64,000 bases of DNA from Nocardioides jiangxiensis (GCF_030580915.1 NZ_JAUQTA010000001.1:248001-312000), one strand, 5' to 3'. Counted from the first letter of the stretch, positions 9,684-19,141 are shown. Notes: generated by a model from the letters alone, not told the origin. Numbers and translations are program-made.

Positions 9684-11375
9684 TCAGGCCTCGATGATGA
9701 CCGGCACGATCATCGGACGACGCTTCACCTTCGTGCCCACCCAGCGGCCGATGGTGCGGCGTACGGCCTGCTGCAGCTGGTGCTGGTCGTCGCAGCCCTC
9801 GGCGAGGAGGTTGTCCACGGCCGTGACGATCTTCGGCTTGATCTCGTCGAAGACGGCCTCGTCCTCGGCGAAGCCGCGCGCGTGGATCTCCGGCCCGGAG
9901 AGGACCTTGCCGTTGGCGAGGTCGACCACCGTGATGACGGTGATGAAGCCCTCCTCGCCGAGGATCCGGCGGTCCTTGAGGTCGGCCTCGGTGATGTCGC
10001 CGATGCTCGAGCCGTCGACGAAGACGTACCCGCAGTCGACCTTGCCGGCGATCTGCGCCTTGCCGTCGACCAGGTCGACGACGACGCCGTCCTCGGCGAT
10101 CACCACGTGCTCGTCCGGTACGCCGGTCGCCTTGGCGAGGGCGGCGTTGGCCTGCATGTGCCGGATCTCGCCGTGCACCGGCAGGACGTTCCGCGGCTGC
10201 ACGATGTTGTAGCAGTAGAGGAGCTCGCCGGCGGAGGCGTGGCCGGAGACGTGCACGTTGGCGTTGCCCTTGTGCACGACGTTGGCGCCCCAGCGGGCGA
10301 GGCCGTTGATCACGCGGTAGACGGAGTTCTCGTTGCCCGGGATCAGCGACGAGGCGAAGACGACGGTGTCGCCCTCCTCGATGTGCACGAAGTTGTGGTT
10401 GCGCTGCGCGATCCGGCTGAGCGCCGAGAGCGGCTCGCCCTGCGAGCCGGTCGAGATCAGCACCTGCTTCTCGGGCGGCAGCTGCGCGAGCTCCTTGGCC
10501 TCGACCACGACGCCGGCGGGCACGTGGAGGTAGCCGAGCTCCTGGGCGATCGCCATGTTGCGCACCATCGAGCGGCCGACGTAGCCGACCTTGCGGCCAT
10601 GGGCGGCAGCCGCGTCGAGCACCTGCTGGACGCGGTGAACGTGCGAGGCGAAGCAGGCGACGATGATCCGCTGCGAGCTCTGGTGGAAGACCCGGTCCAG
10701 GACGGGGGCGATCGACTTCTCCGCGGTGGTGAAGCCAGGCACCTCGGCGTTGGTCGAGTCGGTCATGAAGAGGTCCACGCCCTCCTCGCCGAGCCGGGCG
10801 AAGGCACGCAGGTCGGTGATCCGGCCGTCCAGCGGCAGCTGGTCCATCTTGAAGTCGCCGGTGTGCAGCACGAGACCGGCCCCGGTGCGGATCGCGACGG
10901 CCAGTGCGTCCGGGATCGAGTGGTTGACCGCGACGAACTCGAGGTCGAACGGCCCGAACGAGACCCGGTCGCCCTCCTTGACCACGTGGTGCACGGTCTC
11001 GCGCAGGCGGTGCTCCCGCAGCTTGGAGCCCAGGAGCGCCAGGGTCAGCTCGGAGCCCACCAGCGGGATGTCCTGCCGCTCCCGCAGGAGGTACGGCGTC
11101 GCGCCGATGTGGTCCTCGTGGCCGTGCGTGAGCACCAGCGCCTCGACCGCGTCGAGCTTCGAGCGGATCGAGGACCAGTCGGGGAGGATCAGGTCGACGC
11201 CCGGGTGGTTCTCCTCCGGGAACAGCACGCCGCAGTCCACGATCAGCAGCCGGCCGGCGTACTCGAAGGCCGTCATGTTGCGGCCCACCTCACCCAGACC
11301 GCCCAGCGGGATGACGCGCAGGGCTCCCTCGGGGAGCTCGGCGGGGGCGGAGAGTTCCAGGTGCGGGTGGCTCAT
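9684..11375 (-). CDS. rnj: Ribonuclease J
   Basis: This 563-residue metallo-beta-lactamase/beta-CASP nuclease has the zinc motif THGHEDHIGA near residue 81. HTGDFKMD (near 171), TDSTNAE (near 206), the CASP motif with SGHAS (near 378) and PVHGE (near 399) complete the active site. RNase J has 5'-3' exonuclease and endonuclease activity and acts in mRNA decay and rRNA maturation. The ATG at 11375 has AAGGA upstream. It lies 25 bp after dapA on the same strand, a pairing conserved in many actinobacteria. Length and motifs are typical and complete. Confidence 0.94.
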   Translation of the reverse strand: MSHPHLELSAPAELPEGALRVIPLGGLGEVGRNMTAFEYAGRLLIVDCGVLFPEENHPGVDLILPDWSSIRSKLDAVEALVLTHGHEDHIGATPYLLRERQDIPLVGSELTLALLGSKLREHRLRETVHHVVKEGDRVSFGPFDLEFVAVNHSIPDALAVAIRTGAGLVLHTGDFKMDQLPLDGRITDLRAFARLGEEGVDLFMTDSTNAEVPGFTTAEKSIAPVLDRVFHQSSQRIIVACFASHVHRVQQVLDAAAAHGRKVGYVGRSMVRNMAIAQELGYLHVPAGVVVEAKELAQLPPEKQVLISTGSQGEPLSALSRIAQRNHNFVHIEEGDTVVFASSLIPGNENSVYRVINGLARWGANVVHKGNANVHVSGHASAGELLYCYNIVQPRNVLPVHGEIRHMQANAALAKATGVPDEHVVIAEDGVVVDLVDGKAQIAGKVDCGYVFVDGSSIGDITEADLKDRRILGEEGFITVITVVDLANGKVLSGPEIHARGFAEDEAVFDEIKPKIVTAVDNLLAEGCDDQHQLQQAVRRTIGRWVGTKVKRRPMIVPVIIEA

Positions 11376-11400
11376 GGGGTCCTTGTCGTGGAGGTCGGGG

Positions 11401-12294
11401 TCAGAGGAGGCCGGAGGCGACGAGCCCGGCGCGCAGCGCGGCGTACTCCTCGTCGTCGAGGGCCATCAGCGGCGAGCGCACGGCCCGGTTGTCGAGGACA
11501 CCGAGGGCCTGCAGGGCGCCCTTGGCCGTCGTTGCGCCGTAGTTGGGCACGCCCATGACGGCCTCGAGCGCCGGACGGAGCTTCGCGTCGATCTGCTGCG
11601 CGGTGGCGAGGTCGCCGGCGAGGAAGGCCTCGATCATCGCGGAGAGCTGCGTACCCGCCGCATGGCCCAGCACGGAGACGACACCGCAGGCGCCGTAGGC
11701 CAGGAAGCCCAGGGTCAGCGCGTCGTCACCGGAGTAGACGTCGTAGCCCAGGCTCCGCAGCAGCACCGTGTTGGTGACGTCGGCGGTGGCGTCCTTGACG
11801 GCGATCACCTTGTCGTTGTCGGCGAACGCCTCGTACGTCGACGGCGCGAGGCGGGTGCCCGTGCGGCCGGGGACGTCGTAGAGCATGACCGGCACGTCGG
11901 TGGCGTCCACGACCTGCTGGAAGTGGTGCACGATGCCGGCCTGGCTGGGCTTGTTGTAGTACGGCGTGACGAGCAGCAGCCCGTCGGCGCCGAGCTTCGC
12001 GGCCTGCTCGGCCAGCTCGATGGAGTGCGGCGTGTCGTTGGTGCCGACACCGGCGATCACCTTGGCACGGTCGCCGACCGCGTCCTTGACCGCCGCGAGC
12101 GTGCGGCCGTCCTCGGCCACGGTCGTCGTCGCGGACTCACCGGTCGTGCCGGACACGACGATGCCGTCGTTGCCGTTGTCGACCAGGTGGAGGGCCGTGC
12201 GCGCGATCGCGTCGAGGTCGAGCTCGCCGGTCGGCGTGAAGGCCGTTGCCATCGCGGTCAGCACACGGCCGAAGGGAGCGGCGGGAGCAGTCAT
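11401..12294 (-). CDS. dapA: 4-hydroxy-tetrahydrodipicolinate synthase
   Basis: The 297-residue TIM-barrel aldolase condenses pyruvate with aspartate semialdehyde in lysine and diaminopimelate synthesis. Motifs are GTTGESATT near residue 49 (pyruvate binding), the catalytic tyrosine in VMLYDVPGRTG near 140, and the Schiff-base lysine in VIAVKDATAD near 167. Lysine here feeds protein synthesis, and in this lineage diaminopimelate feeds peptidoglycan. The ATG at 12294 is preceded six bases upstream by TAGCCT, a leaderless -10 box. rnj follows 25 bp downstream. Confidence 0.94.
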   Translation of the reverse strand: MTAPAAPFGRVLTAMATAFTPTGELDLDAIARTALHLVDNGNDGIVVSGTTGESATTTVAEDGRTLAAVKDAVGDRAKVIAGVGTNDTPHSIELAEQAAKLGADGLLLVTPYYNKPSQAGIVHHFQQVVDATDVPVMLYDVPGRTGTRLAPSTYEAFADNDKVIAVKDATADVTNTVLLRSLGYDVYSGDDALTLGFLAYGACGVVSVLGHAAGTQLSAMIEAFLAGDLATAQQIDAKLRPALEAVMGVPNYGATTAKGALQALGVLDNRAVRSPLMALDDEEYAALRAGLVASGLL

Positions 12295-12331
12295 GGGGCA
12301 AGGCTATCGCTCGCGCACCCGCGACGTGGGG

Positions 12332-14236
12332 TCAGCCGAGCGCCGTGGACGGCTCGACGACCACGTGGGTGCGTCCGTAGTCGCGACGGGCGGGGTTACG
12401 GGCCTCGATGCTCACGGCGTACGGAGCGTCGGAGTACACCGCGGTCCAGCGGAACGCCCGGTCCGAGCCGTCGTTCGCGTGCCAGGTCCACTGCGTGCCG
12501 GCACGCTCGCCCCGCAGCGACCAGGGGCTCCCGTCGCCCTTGTGGGCGACCAGCTGACGGGCGTGCTGCTGGCTGTCCCAGTGCGTCAGGACCACCCGGT
12601 AGCCGTTGCGCTCGCAGGTCCAGCGCTCGCGGCGGTGGGGCATCGTCGCGCTGCCCTTCGCGCAGTCGTCCTTGCCCACGATCGGGAAGAGCCGCGCGAG
12701 TGCCTTGGTCGCGTCGTCCGACGGCACGCGCCCGTTGGCACTCGCGTGCGGGAGGCTGCTCGCCGCCGGGTTCGCGTCACCGGCATCGAGGGCCTTGAAG
12801 TGACGCACTCCCCACACGCTCACGACGGCGAGCGTGCCGAGGACGGCGGCCACGGACAGTCCACGGGCGGCACCCTTGACCCGCTTCGCCCCGCGGTCAC
12901 GCATCCGCGAGACCGCGCGGCCGGCAGCCCAGTGGTCGATCGCCGTGCGCATCGCGGGCTCCACCGACTCCTCGTTCCCGACGTGTGCGGCTGGGTGCGC
13001 GGCTCCCGGGTCGACGGCGGCCTTCGGCTCGGGCTCCTCCGGCGGACGGAGGCTCTCGATCGGCGCCCAGCCGGCAGCGACCTCGGCCAGCGCCGACCGC
13101 TCGGTGGGCGAGGTGCTGAGCACCGCCGCCTCGCGGGCCGCGAAGGCGGCGCGCGCCTTGGCCAGCGCCGGCTCCTCCACGTCCGGCGCCGCGACCGGCT
13201 CCTCCGCGACCGAGGGATCCTCCGGCTCCGCGGAGTCGTGCGACTCCGCCGGGACCGGACCCGCAGCCGCGACCGTCCGCGCCACCGGGTCCTCCGGCGC
13301 GACGTCCGACGGCACCGGCCGCCCCGGCTCGGGGGCGAGAGCGGATGCCTCGACCTCCGGCACGGCGTCGTCATGGAGCGGGACCAACCGCTCCGGCAGC
13401 GCCCCGGCAGCACCGTCTCGCGCGAGCGTCGCGATCGCGCGCAGCGTGCCGACGAGGGCCGCGACGTCGCGGTAGCGCGCAGCAGGGTCCTTGGCGAGGG
13501 CGGTGCGCAGGACGGCGTTGACCGCCTCCTCGACGGCCCCGTCACCGGCCACCTGCGGCACCTCGGCCGCCCGGTGCCCGACGTACGTCGGGTACGGCGT
13601 CCGGCCGGTGAGCGCGAGCCAGAGCAGGCAGCCGAGGGAGTAGATGTCCGCGCGGACGGTGGGCTCACCGCCGTGGTGCAGCTCGGGCGCGCCGTAGTCC
13701 AGCGCTTCCTGCTTCTGGGTGCCGAAGAGGGCGCTGGTGCCCAGGAGCGCCGGCAGGATCCCGGCGTCGCGCAGGGTCGCGACCACCCGTCCCTCGCGCT
13801 CGGCCACCAGCACCCGGCGCGGCCCGAGGGCCCCGTCGACGAGGCCGGCGTGGTGGAGGTGCCCGATGCCCGCGCCGACCTGCGCGATGAGCTCGAGCGC
13901 GTCCACGGGCGGGATGCCGTCGGGCTCGGCGACGCGGGTCAGGTCGACGGCGCCGGCCACCGAGCCGCTCGCGAAGAACGGCTGACCGTCGATCTCGCCG
14001 AACTCGTGCAGGCGCAGGACGTGGTCGGAGTCGAGCCGGCGCAGGACGCGCGCGACGCGGACGACCTCCTCGCGCTGGCCGGCCTCGTTGACGATGTGCG
14101 GCATGACCAGCCAGAGCGTGCGCGGCTGGCCGGTCCGGACCTCGACGGCCTCCACGACCGTTCCGGCGCCGTGGTACGCCGGAGCCCCCGTCATCCGGTA
14201 ACGGCCGAACACCACTCCGGGCCCAGGTTCAAGCAT
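12332..14236 (-). CDS. Membrane-anchored protein-kinase-like protein, predicted pseudokinase
   Basis: This 634-residue protein has an N-terminal kinase fold (about 1-290), a Glu/Pro/Ala-rich linker, one transmembrane helix (about 455-480) and an extracytoplasmic domain with two Cys residues. The C-lobe is recognisable (YGAPELHHGG, then RADIYSLGCLLWLALTGRTPYP). However, the HRD-K-N loop is replaced by VDGALGPRRV near residue 127, DFG is DAG near 155, and the VAIK lysine position reads LWLVMP. It probably does not transfer phosphate and may act as a scaffold or sensor, as MviN-linked pseudokinases do. The start is ATG 14236, with TAGTCT seven bases upstream; an in-frame GTG at 14254 is the alternative. 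Confidence 0.8.
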   Translation of the reverse strand: MLEPGPGVVFGRYRMTGAPAYHGAGTVVEAVEVRTGQPRTLWLVMPHIVNEAGQREEVVRVARVLRRLDSDHVLRLHEFGEIDGQPFFASGSVAGAVDLTRVAEPDGIPPVDALELIAQVGAGIGHLHHAGLVDGALGPRRVLVAEREGRVVATLRDAGILPALLGTSALFGTQKQEALDYGAPELHHGGEPTVRADIYSLGCLLWLALTGRTPYPTYVGHRAAEVPQVAGDGAVEEAVNAVLRTALAKDPAARYRDVAALVGTLRAIATLARDGAAGALPERLVPLHDDAVPEVEASALAPEPGRPVPSDVAPEDPVARTVAAAGPVPAESHDSAEPEDPSVAEEPVAAPDVEEPALAKARAAFAAREAAVLSTSPTERSALAEVAAGWAPIESLRPPEEPEPKAAVDPGAAHPAAHVGNEESVEPAMRTAIDHWAAGRAVSRMRDRGAKRVKGAARGLSVAAVLGTLAVVSVWGVRHFKALDAGDANPAASSLPHASANGRVPSDDATKALARLFPIVGKDDCAKGSATMPHRRERWTCERNGYRVVLTHWDSQQHARQLVAHKGDGSPWSLRGERAGTQWTWHANDGSDRAFRWTAVYSDAPYAVSIEARNPARRDYGRTHVVVEPSTALG

Positions 14237-14296
14237 GGGCGGAAGACTAGCCACCGACCCACCCCATTCATGCCAGAAACGGCAGGATGTCCCGGA

Positions 14297-14779
14297 CTAT
14301 CTCCGCTCGAGCCAGACGAAGGAGTACGCCGGGTCCCCCGCGTGGTCCTCGCGGCGCGTCTCCACCCACTCTCCGGCCTCGAACTCGGGGTAGAAGGTGT
14401 CGCCCTCGGGAGCCAGGTCGACCTCGGTGAGGATCTGGTGCGTCGCCAGTGGCAGTGCCTGGGCGTAGATCTGCGCGCCGCCCATGATCACGGTGTCGCC
14501 GGTGTGCCCCGCCGCGAGCTCGACGGCCTCCGCCAGGGATCCCGCGGTGAAGACGTTGTCGTGCGACCACTCCGGGTCGCGCGTGACCACGATGTTGGTG
14601 CGGAACGGCAGCGGGTGGCCGATCGAGTCGAAGGTCTTGCGGCCCATGATGATCGTGTGGCCCCGGGTGACCGCCCGGAAGTGCTTGAGGTCCTCCGGGA
14701 TCGACCACGGGATGTCGCCGTCGAGCCCGATGACGTGGTTGCGGGCGACCGCAGCCACCATGACGACGTGCTTGCTCAT
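14297..14779 (-). CDS. folA: Dihydrofolate reductase
   Basis: This 160-residue enzyme reduces dihydrofolate with NADPH. The signature [19 protein letters not shown] near residue 16 contains the substrate-binding Trp and Glu/Asp region. [12 protein letters not shown] (near 42) and [11 protein letters not shown] (near 97) form the NADPH site. The length is normal. Its ATG overlaps the thyA stop by four bases, so the product that regenerates tetrahydrofolate is translated with the enzyme that oxidises it. Confidence 0.95.
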   Translation of the reverse strand: MSKHVVMVAAVARNHVIGLDGDIPWSIPEDLKHFRAVTRGHTIIMGRKTFDSIGHPLPFRTNIVVTRDPEWSHDNVFTAGSLAEAVELAAGHTGDTVIMGGAQIYAQALPLATHQILTEVDLAPEGDTFYPEFEAGEWVETRREDHAGDPAYSFVWLERR

Positions 14780-15570
14780 ACGGCGATCGGGGCCTTGATC
14801 GCCGGGTACGGGTCGTAGCCCTCGACGGAGATGTCCTCGAGCTCGAAGGCGTCGATCTCCTTCACCTCGGGGTTGAGCACCAAGGTGGGCAGCGGGCGCG
14901 GCGTGCGCGTGAGCTGCAGCCGCGCCTGCTCGACGTGGTTGGAGTACAGGTGCGCGTCGCCGAGGGTGTGCACGAAGTCGCCGACCTCCAGGCCGGTGAC
15001 CTGGGCGACCATGTGGGTCAGGAGCGCGTAGGAGGCGATGTTGAACGGCACACCGAGGAAGATGTCCGCCGAGCGCTGGTAGAGCTGGCAGCTCAGCTTC
15101 CCGTCAGCGACGTAGAACTGGAAGAGCGAGTGGCACGGCGGCAGCGCCATGTTGTCGACCTCCGCCGGGTTCCAGGCGGAGACGATGTGCCGACGGCTGT
15201 CCGGGTTGGACCGGATCTGGTCGATGACCTGGGCCAGCTGGTCGATGTGCCGGCCGTCGGGCGCGGGCCACGAGCGCCACTGCGCGCCGTAGACAGGGCC
15301 GAGGTCGCCGTTGTCGTCGGCCCACTCGTCCCAGATCGTGATGCCGCGCTCCTGGAGCCACCGTACGTTGGTGTCGCCGCGCAGGAACCACAGCAGCTCG
15401 CCGAAGACCGACCGCGTGTGGATCTTCTTGGTGGTCAGCAGGGGGAAGCCGGCCGAGAGGTCGAAGCGCATCTGGTGGCCGAACACGCTGCGTGTGCCCG
15501 TGCCGGTGCGGTCACCCTTCTCGGTGCCCTCCTCGAGGACGCGGGTGAGGAGGTCGAGATAGGTCTGCAC
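14776..15570 (-). CDS. thyA: Thymidylate synthase
   Basis: This 264-residue protein is a standard ThyA that converts dUMP to dTMP using methylenetetrahydrofolate. The catalytic Cys lies in [12 protein letters not shown] near residue 147. [17 protein letters not shown] binds dUMP and HLYSNHVEQ is near residue 208. The protein ends API AV-like, as is usual for the family. The GTG start at 15570 is preceded by TAGGCT six bases upstream, a leaderless -10 box, which would give thyA-folA a promoter separate from the upstream nucleotidyltransferase pair, whose stop is only four bases away. Confidence 0.95.
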   Translation of the reverse strand: MQTYLDLLTRVLEEGTEKGDRTGTGTRSVFGHQMRFDLSAGFPLLTTKKIHTRSVFGELLWFLRGDTNVRWLQERGITIWDEWADDNGDLGPVYGAQWRSWPAPDGRHIDQLAQVIDQIRSNPDSRRHIVSAWNPAEVDNMALPPCHSLFQFYVADGKLSCQLYQRSADIFLGVPFNIASYALLTHMVAQVTGLEVGDFVHTLGDAHLYSNHVEQARLQLTRTPRPLPTLVLNPEVKEIDAFELEDISVEGYDPYPAIKAPIAV

Positions 15571-15574
15571 GGGC

Positions 15575-16375
15575 TCAGCCTAGGTCAGGCGCGCACGCCG
15601 CCGACGCAACGACGTGCGCGACGAACGCCGCGACGTCGCGGCCGCGCTCGGCCGGGTCGGCGTACGACGGCGGGAGGGCGCGGTCCTCCGCAGAGGCACC
15701 GCGCAGGCGGAGCGCGTCGCGGAGCACGGGGTGCCACCGCTCGTCCATCGTGGCCAGGGCCCAGCGGCCGGCCTGCGACTTGGCGGACTGCTCGCCCGTC
15801 ACCAGCAGGTGGTGCATGCGGGCGGCGCCGAGCACGTGCCAGGTCGCGTCGTCGGTGGAGGACTCGGCCGGGAACTTCTCGAGCGACGCGGCGATGCCGG
15901 CCCACTCCCCCGTGAGGCAGTCGCGGGTGAAGGCGCGGAGCCGCGCGGCGTCGGTCCACACGGGTGGCAGCTCACCCCGGACCGGCACCGAGTGGAGCGC
16001 CAGCTCGTGCCAGCCGACGGGCGTGACGTCGAAGCGGCCCGCGGGGTCGAACCAGCCGTGCAGGATGCACGGGAGGTCCGGGCAGTCGTCGGGGTCCAGC
16101 GCCAGGTCCTCGGCGTACACGTGAAAGCCGTCGAGCGGCGCACCGGCCGTCGAGTCCGCGAGCAGCGCGTGCGACTCCTCCAGCGCAGTGAGGTCGTCGT
16201 CCGACGGGCGTCGCGCCAGGACGGCCACCATGTCGACGTCGCTCACGCCCGGCACGAACTCGTCGAACCCGAGGCCACCCCGGACGTGGAGCCCCACGAC
16301 CAGGCCCGGCGCCACGTCGTCGACGAGCCCCAGCCACGACGAACAGACGTCGACGACCTCCGGAGGGAGGCTCAC
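15575..16375 (-). CDS. Nucleotidyltransferase-domain protein
   Basis: The 266-residue protein begins at GTG 16375, which overlaps the stop of the upstream small gene (GTGA); the frame runs further upstream but without a ribosome site. Residues 25-60 carry a pol-beta nucleotidyltransferase-like core ([20 protein letters not shown]), with SDVDM giving the two metal-binding Asp residues. The usual GS of the motif is GG. The C-terminal half is helical, as in the aminoglycoside adenylyltransferase fold. The substrate is unknown. I would not call it a resistance enzyme, because chromosomal proteins of this shape are common in actinobacteria. Confidence 0.6.
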   Translation of the reverse strand: MSLPPEVVDVCSSWLGLVDDVAPGLVVGLHVRGGLGFDEFVPGVSDVDMVAVLARRPSDDDLTALEESHALLADSTAGAPLDGFHVYAEDLALDPDDCPDLPCILHGWFDPAGRFDVTPVGWHELALHSVPVRGELPPVWTDAARLRAFTRDCLTGEWAGIAASLEKFPAESSTDDATWHVLGAARMHHLLVTGEQSAKSQAGRWALATMDERWHPVLRDALRLRGASAEDRALPPSYADPAERGRDVAAFVAHVVASAACAPDLG

Positions 16376-16620
16376 GCTTCCAGCGACATCGGGCCGTAGA
16401 CCTCGCGGTCGGCCTCGAAGAGCGTCACGGCGGCGACGCCCGCGGCCGCGAGGTCGGGCCAGAACTCCCCCACCCACGACTCGGCGTCCGCCTGGCTCGG
16501 GAAGGTCTTGTCCGCCAGGTCGGCCGCTGCCTCCACGACGCCACCGGCGCCGTCCTCGAGGCGCCAGCGCCAGGGGTGGGCCTCCGTCGAGCGGGCTCCG
16601 GACTGGTCGAAGTCGTTCAT
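16372..16620 (-). CDS. Conserved hypothetical protein of 82 residues
   Basis: This small soluble acidic protein is rich in Trp (WRWRLEDGAGG, then ESWVGEFWPDLAAAGV). I cannot assign a function. The ATG at 16620 has TAGGGT six bases upstream, a leaderless promoter that lies back to back with that of cobU. The stop overlaps the start of the nucleotidyltransferase gene by four bases, so the two are a coupled pair. A regular spread of charged residues and the lack of a signal peptide suggest a cytoplasmic location. Confidence 0.65.
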   Translation of the reverse strand: MNDFDQSGARSTEAHPWRWRLEDGAGGVVEAAADLADKTFPSQADAESWVGEFWPDLAAAGVAAVTLFEADREVYGPMSLEA

Positions 16621-16649
16621 GGCTCCACCCTAGGCGGTAGGTTCCCCGC
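16621..16649. promoter_or_regulatory. Divergent leaderless promoter pair between the 82-residue protein gene and cobU
   Basis: Only 29 bases separate the two start codons. On the plus strand TAGGTT (16638-16643) is six bases before the cobU GTG. On the minus strand TAGGGT is six bases before the ATG at 16620. Both fit the actinobacterial leaderless rule of TANNNT followed by the start codon six to eight bases later. Confidence 0.6.
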
Positions 16650-17180
16650 GTGAAGACGTTGGTGATCGGGGGCGCCCGCTCGGGCAAGAGCCGGTACGCC
16701 GAGTCCCTGCTGCTCGAGCGTCCCGACACCACCTACGTGGCGACCGGCTACCCCGCGGCCGAGGACGACGCCGCCTGGGCCGACCGGGTGGCGCTGCACC
16801 GGGCACGGCGGCCGTCGACCTGGACCGTCGAGGAGACGCTCGACCTCCGGGCACTGCTCGAGGCCCCCGGCGGACCACTGCTGGTCGACTGCATGACCCT
16901 GTGGCTCACGCGGACGATGGACCGCCACGACGTGTGGACCGAGGACGGCTGGACGCTGGGCGCGGCGGACCTCCGCACCGACGTCGCGGCGCTGGCCGAT
17001 GCGGTCGCACGGTCCGGTCGCGACCTCGTGCTCGTCACCAACGAGGTCGGTCAGGGCGTCGTCCCGGCGGATGCCGGCACCAGGCGCTTCGTCGACGAGA
17101 TGGGTGCGCTCAACAGTGCCCTGGGCGACGTCGTCGACGACGTCGTCTGGTGCATCGCCGGTCGGCAGGTCCGGCTGTGA
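16650..17180 (+). CDS. cobU: Adenosylcobinamide kinase / adenosylcobinamide-phosphate guanylyltransferase
   Basis: The 176-residue enzyme phosphorylates adenosylcobinamide and then transfers GMP, preparing the corrin for nucleotide-loop assembly in B12 synthesis. The P-loop GGARSGKS is at residues 8-15. YVATGYPAAEDDAAWADRV (near 30) and VDCMTLWLTR (near 76) are family motifs, with NEVGQGVVP near 131. GTG 16650 is the start, with a leaderless -10 box six bases before it. The stop overlaps the cobS start by four bases. cobT is not seen here, so the pathway is completed elsewhere. Confidence 0.93.
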   Translation: MKTLVIGGARSGKSRYAESLLLERPDTTYVATGYPAAEDDAAWADRVALHRARRPSTWTVEETLDLRALLEAPGGPLLVDCMTLWLTRTMDRHDVWTEDGWTLGAADLRTDVAALADAVARSGRDLVLVTNEVGQGVVPADAGTRRFVDEMGALNSALGDVVDDVVWCIAGRQVRL

Positions 17181-18001
17181 GCGGCCCCGAGACGCGCGTG
17201 GTGCGGCCCGCGCTCTTCGACCCGTTCCGGCTGCTGTTCGGGACCCTCACCGTCCTGCCCGTGCAGCCTCCGCGGGTGGTCAACCGGGTCGTCGCGGGGA
17301 GGGCGATGACACTGGCCCCGGTGGCCGGCATCGTGCTCGCACTGCTCGTCGGCGTACCCCTGCAGCTGGCCTGGCGCTGGGGGCACGGGTCCAGCGCGCT
17401 CCTTGCGGTGCTGGTCGTGGGAGCGCTCGCCGTCCTGACCCGGGCCATGCACCTGGACGGCCTCGCGGACGTGGCCGACGGCCTCGGCTCCGGACGCCGC
17501 GGCGACGACGCCCTCGCGATCATGAAGAAGTCGGACATCGGACCCTTCGGCGTCGCGACGCTCGTCCTCGTCCTGCTCGTGCAGGTCGTCGCGCTCAGCG
17601 ACCTCGTCGCCACCGGACGCGGCTTCGCGGCCGTCGTCGTGGCGCTCGTCGCGAGCCGCACGATGCTGCCCGTGCTGTGCGGCCCCCGCTTCCGGGCCGC
17701 CCGGCCCGGCGGCCTCGGTGCGGCCGTGTCCGGCAGCGTGTCGACCCGTGGGGTCGCGGTCGCGCTGGCTCTCGCCATCGGCCTCGTGCTCGCAGCGACC
17801 GGCCTCTTCGGCATCCCCGGCTGGATGGACCCGCCGCGCGTGGAGGAAGCCGTGCTCGCGGCCCTCGGCGGCACCGCCTGCGGACACCTCCTGGCATGGC
17901 GCGCGGTGTCACGGTTCGGGGGCACCACCGGCGACGTCTACGGCGCGGTCGTCGAGACGACGTTCACCGCGACCCTAGCGCTGGCGGCGTTCTTCCTCTA
18001 G
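17177..18001 (+). CDS. cobS: Adenosylcobinamide-GDP ribazoletransferase (cobalamin synthase)
   Basis: This 274-residue integral membrane protein joins adenosylcobinamide-GDP and alpha-ribazole to form adenosylcobalamin. The conserved DGLADVADGLGSGRRGDD (near residue 96) and KKSDIGPFGV (near 117) include the acidic residues thought to bind metal. About six hydrophobic segments follow the pattern of the family. Translation probably starts at GTG 17177, inside the cobU stop. The end is four bases from the stop of the convergent gcvT gene. Confidence 0.92.
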   Translation: MSGPETRVVRPALFDPFRLLFGTLTVLPVQPPRVVNRVVAGRAMTLAPVAGIVLALLVGVPLQLAWRWGHGSSALLAVLVVGALAVLTRAMHLDGLADVADGLGSGRRGDDALAIMKKSDIGPFGVATLVLVLLVQVVALSDLVATGRGFAAVVVALVASRTMLPVLCGPRFRAARPGGLGAAVSGSVSTRGVAVALALAIGLVLAATGLFGIPGWMDPPRVEEAVLAALGGTACGHLLAWRAVSRFGGTTGDVYGAVVETTFTATLALAAFFL

Positions 18002-18004
18002 CGG

Positions 18005-19108
18005 TCAGTCCGCGCGGACGCTCGTCTCCACGAACGGCGGCTTCACGACGTCGAAGACCTCGGCGCGTCCCCGGATGTCGACGGTGACCTGCTGGCCCTC
18101 CTCGACCGTGGCGGCGATCAGCGCGAGGGCGATGCCCTTCTTCAGCGTCGGCGAGAACGTGCCGGAGGTGACCTCGCCCAGGACGACATCGTGGGTGAGG
18201 TGCACGGCCATGTGCGGGCGCGGGATGCCACGGCCGGCGGCGACGAGGCCGCGCAGGATCCGCTTGGGGCCCGCCTCCTTCTCGGCGACCAGCACGTCCC
18301 TGCCCCAGAACGCCGGCTTCTTCCAGCCGACGGCCCAGCCGACCCGACCCTCGTTGGGGGTGACGGTCGGCGAGATGTCCTGGCCGTGGAGCGGGTAGCC
18401 CATCTCCGTGCGGAGCGTGTCGCGGGCACCGAGGCCGCACGGGGCGATGCCGAACTCCTCACCGGCCGCCATCAGCGCGTCCCAGACCGCACCCGCCGCG
18501 GCGTTGGCCACGATCAGCTCGTAGCCGCGCTCACCGGTGTAGCCCGTCCGGCAGACCACGACGCCGGTGCCCTCGAAGTCGGCCTCGACGAACGCCATGT
18601 AGTCGTGCCCCGTCGGCAGGCCCACCTTCGCCAGGGTCTCGTCCGACTTCGGGCCCTGCACCGCGAGGACGGCGTACTCCTCGTGGTGGTTGACGACCTC
18701 CACACCCTCCGGAGCCTTGGCGGCCAGCCGCCGCACGACCTCGGTGGTGTTGGCGGCGTTGGGGACGAGCAGGACGTGGTTGTCGTCCTTGTAGTAGGCG
18801 ATGAGGTCGTCGACGATGCCGCCGGTCTCCTCGTCACAGCAGAGGGTGTACTGGGCCTGTCCCGGGCCGATGCGGTCGAGGTCGTTGGTGAGGGTCGCGT
18901 TGACGTACGCCGCCGCGCCCTCGCCGGTGACCATGGCCTTGCCGAGGTGGCTGACGTCGAAGATGCCGACACCGTTGCGGACCGCGTCGTGCTCCGCCAC
19001 CACACCGGAGGGGTACTGCAGCGGCATCGACCAGCCGCCGAACTCCGAGAACTTCGCCCCGAGGGCGACGTGGCGGTCGTGGAGCGGCGAGGTCAGCAGG
19101 TCAGTCAT
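18005..19108 (-). CDS. gcvT: Glycine cleavage system T protein (aminomethyltransferase)
   Basis: This 367-residue protein transfers the methylene group from aminomethylated lipoyl-H protein to tetrahydrofolate and releases ammonia. Motifs include [18 protein letters not shown] near residue 24, [10 protein letters not shown] near 48, [10 protein letters not shown] near 188 and [19 protein letters not shown] near 226. The frame stays open far upstream, but ATG 19108 fits the family N-terminus and has TAGGTT seven bases upstream. The lipoyl carrier it needs depends on lipA and lipB, which lie 13 kb away in this window. Confidence 0.94.
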   Translation of the reverse strand: MTDLLTSPLHDRHVALGAKFSEFGGWSMPLQYPSGVVAEHDAVRNGVGIFDVSHLGKAMVTGEGAAAYVNATLTNDLDRIGPGQAQYTLCCDEETGGIVDDLIAYYKDDNHVLLVPNAANTTEVVRRLAAKAPEGVEVVNHHEEYAVLAVQGPKSDETLAKVGLPTGHDYMAFVEADFEGTGVVVCRTGYTGERGYELIVANAAAGAVWDALMAAGEEFGIAPCGLGARDTLRTEMGYPLHGQDISPTVTPNEGRVGWAVGWKKPAFWGRDVLVAEKEAGPKRILRGLVAAGRGIPRPHMAVHLTHDVVLGEVTSGTFSPTLKKGIALALIAATVEEGQQVTVDIRGRAEVFDVVKPPFVETSVRAD

Positions 19109-19141
19109 GGCGCTGAACCTACAACGAGTAAGTTGCGTCGC
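19109..19141. promoter_or_regulatory. Compact divergent leaderless promoters of gcvT and pepA
   Basis: The start codons are separated by 33 bases. TAAGTT (19129-19134) precedes the pepA GTG by seven bases. TAGGTT on the minus strand (19121-19116) precedes the gcvT ATG by seven. No ribosome site is present for either gene, so both transcripts probably begin at or next to the start codon. Confidence 0.65.

Noticed and set aside
15575..16375. Aminoglycoside resistance enzyme.
   Set aside because: Only a nucleotidyltransferase core is visible, with a changed GS motif; context is thyA-folA, not resistance.
16650..18001. Cobalamin riboswitch controlling cobU-cobS.
   Set aside because: Only 29 bases precede cobU, so a riboswitch cannot fit.
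18900..19141. Glycine riboswitch before gcvT.
   Set aside because: The gap to pepA is 33 bases and both genes look leaderless.
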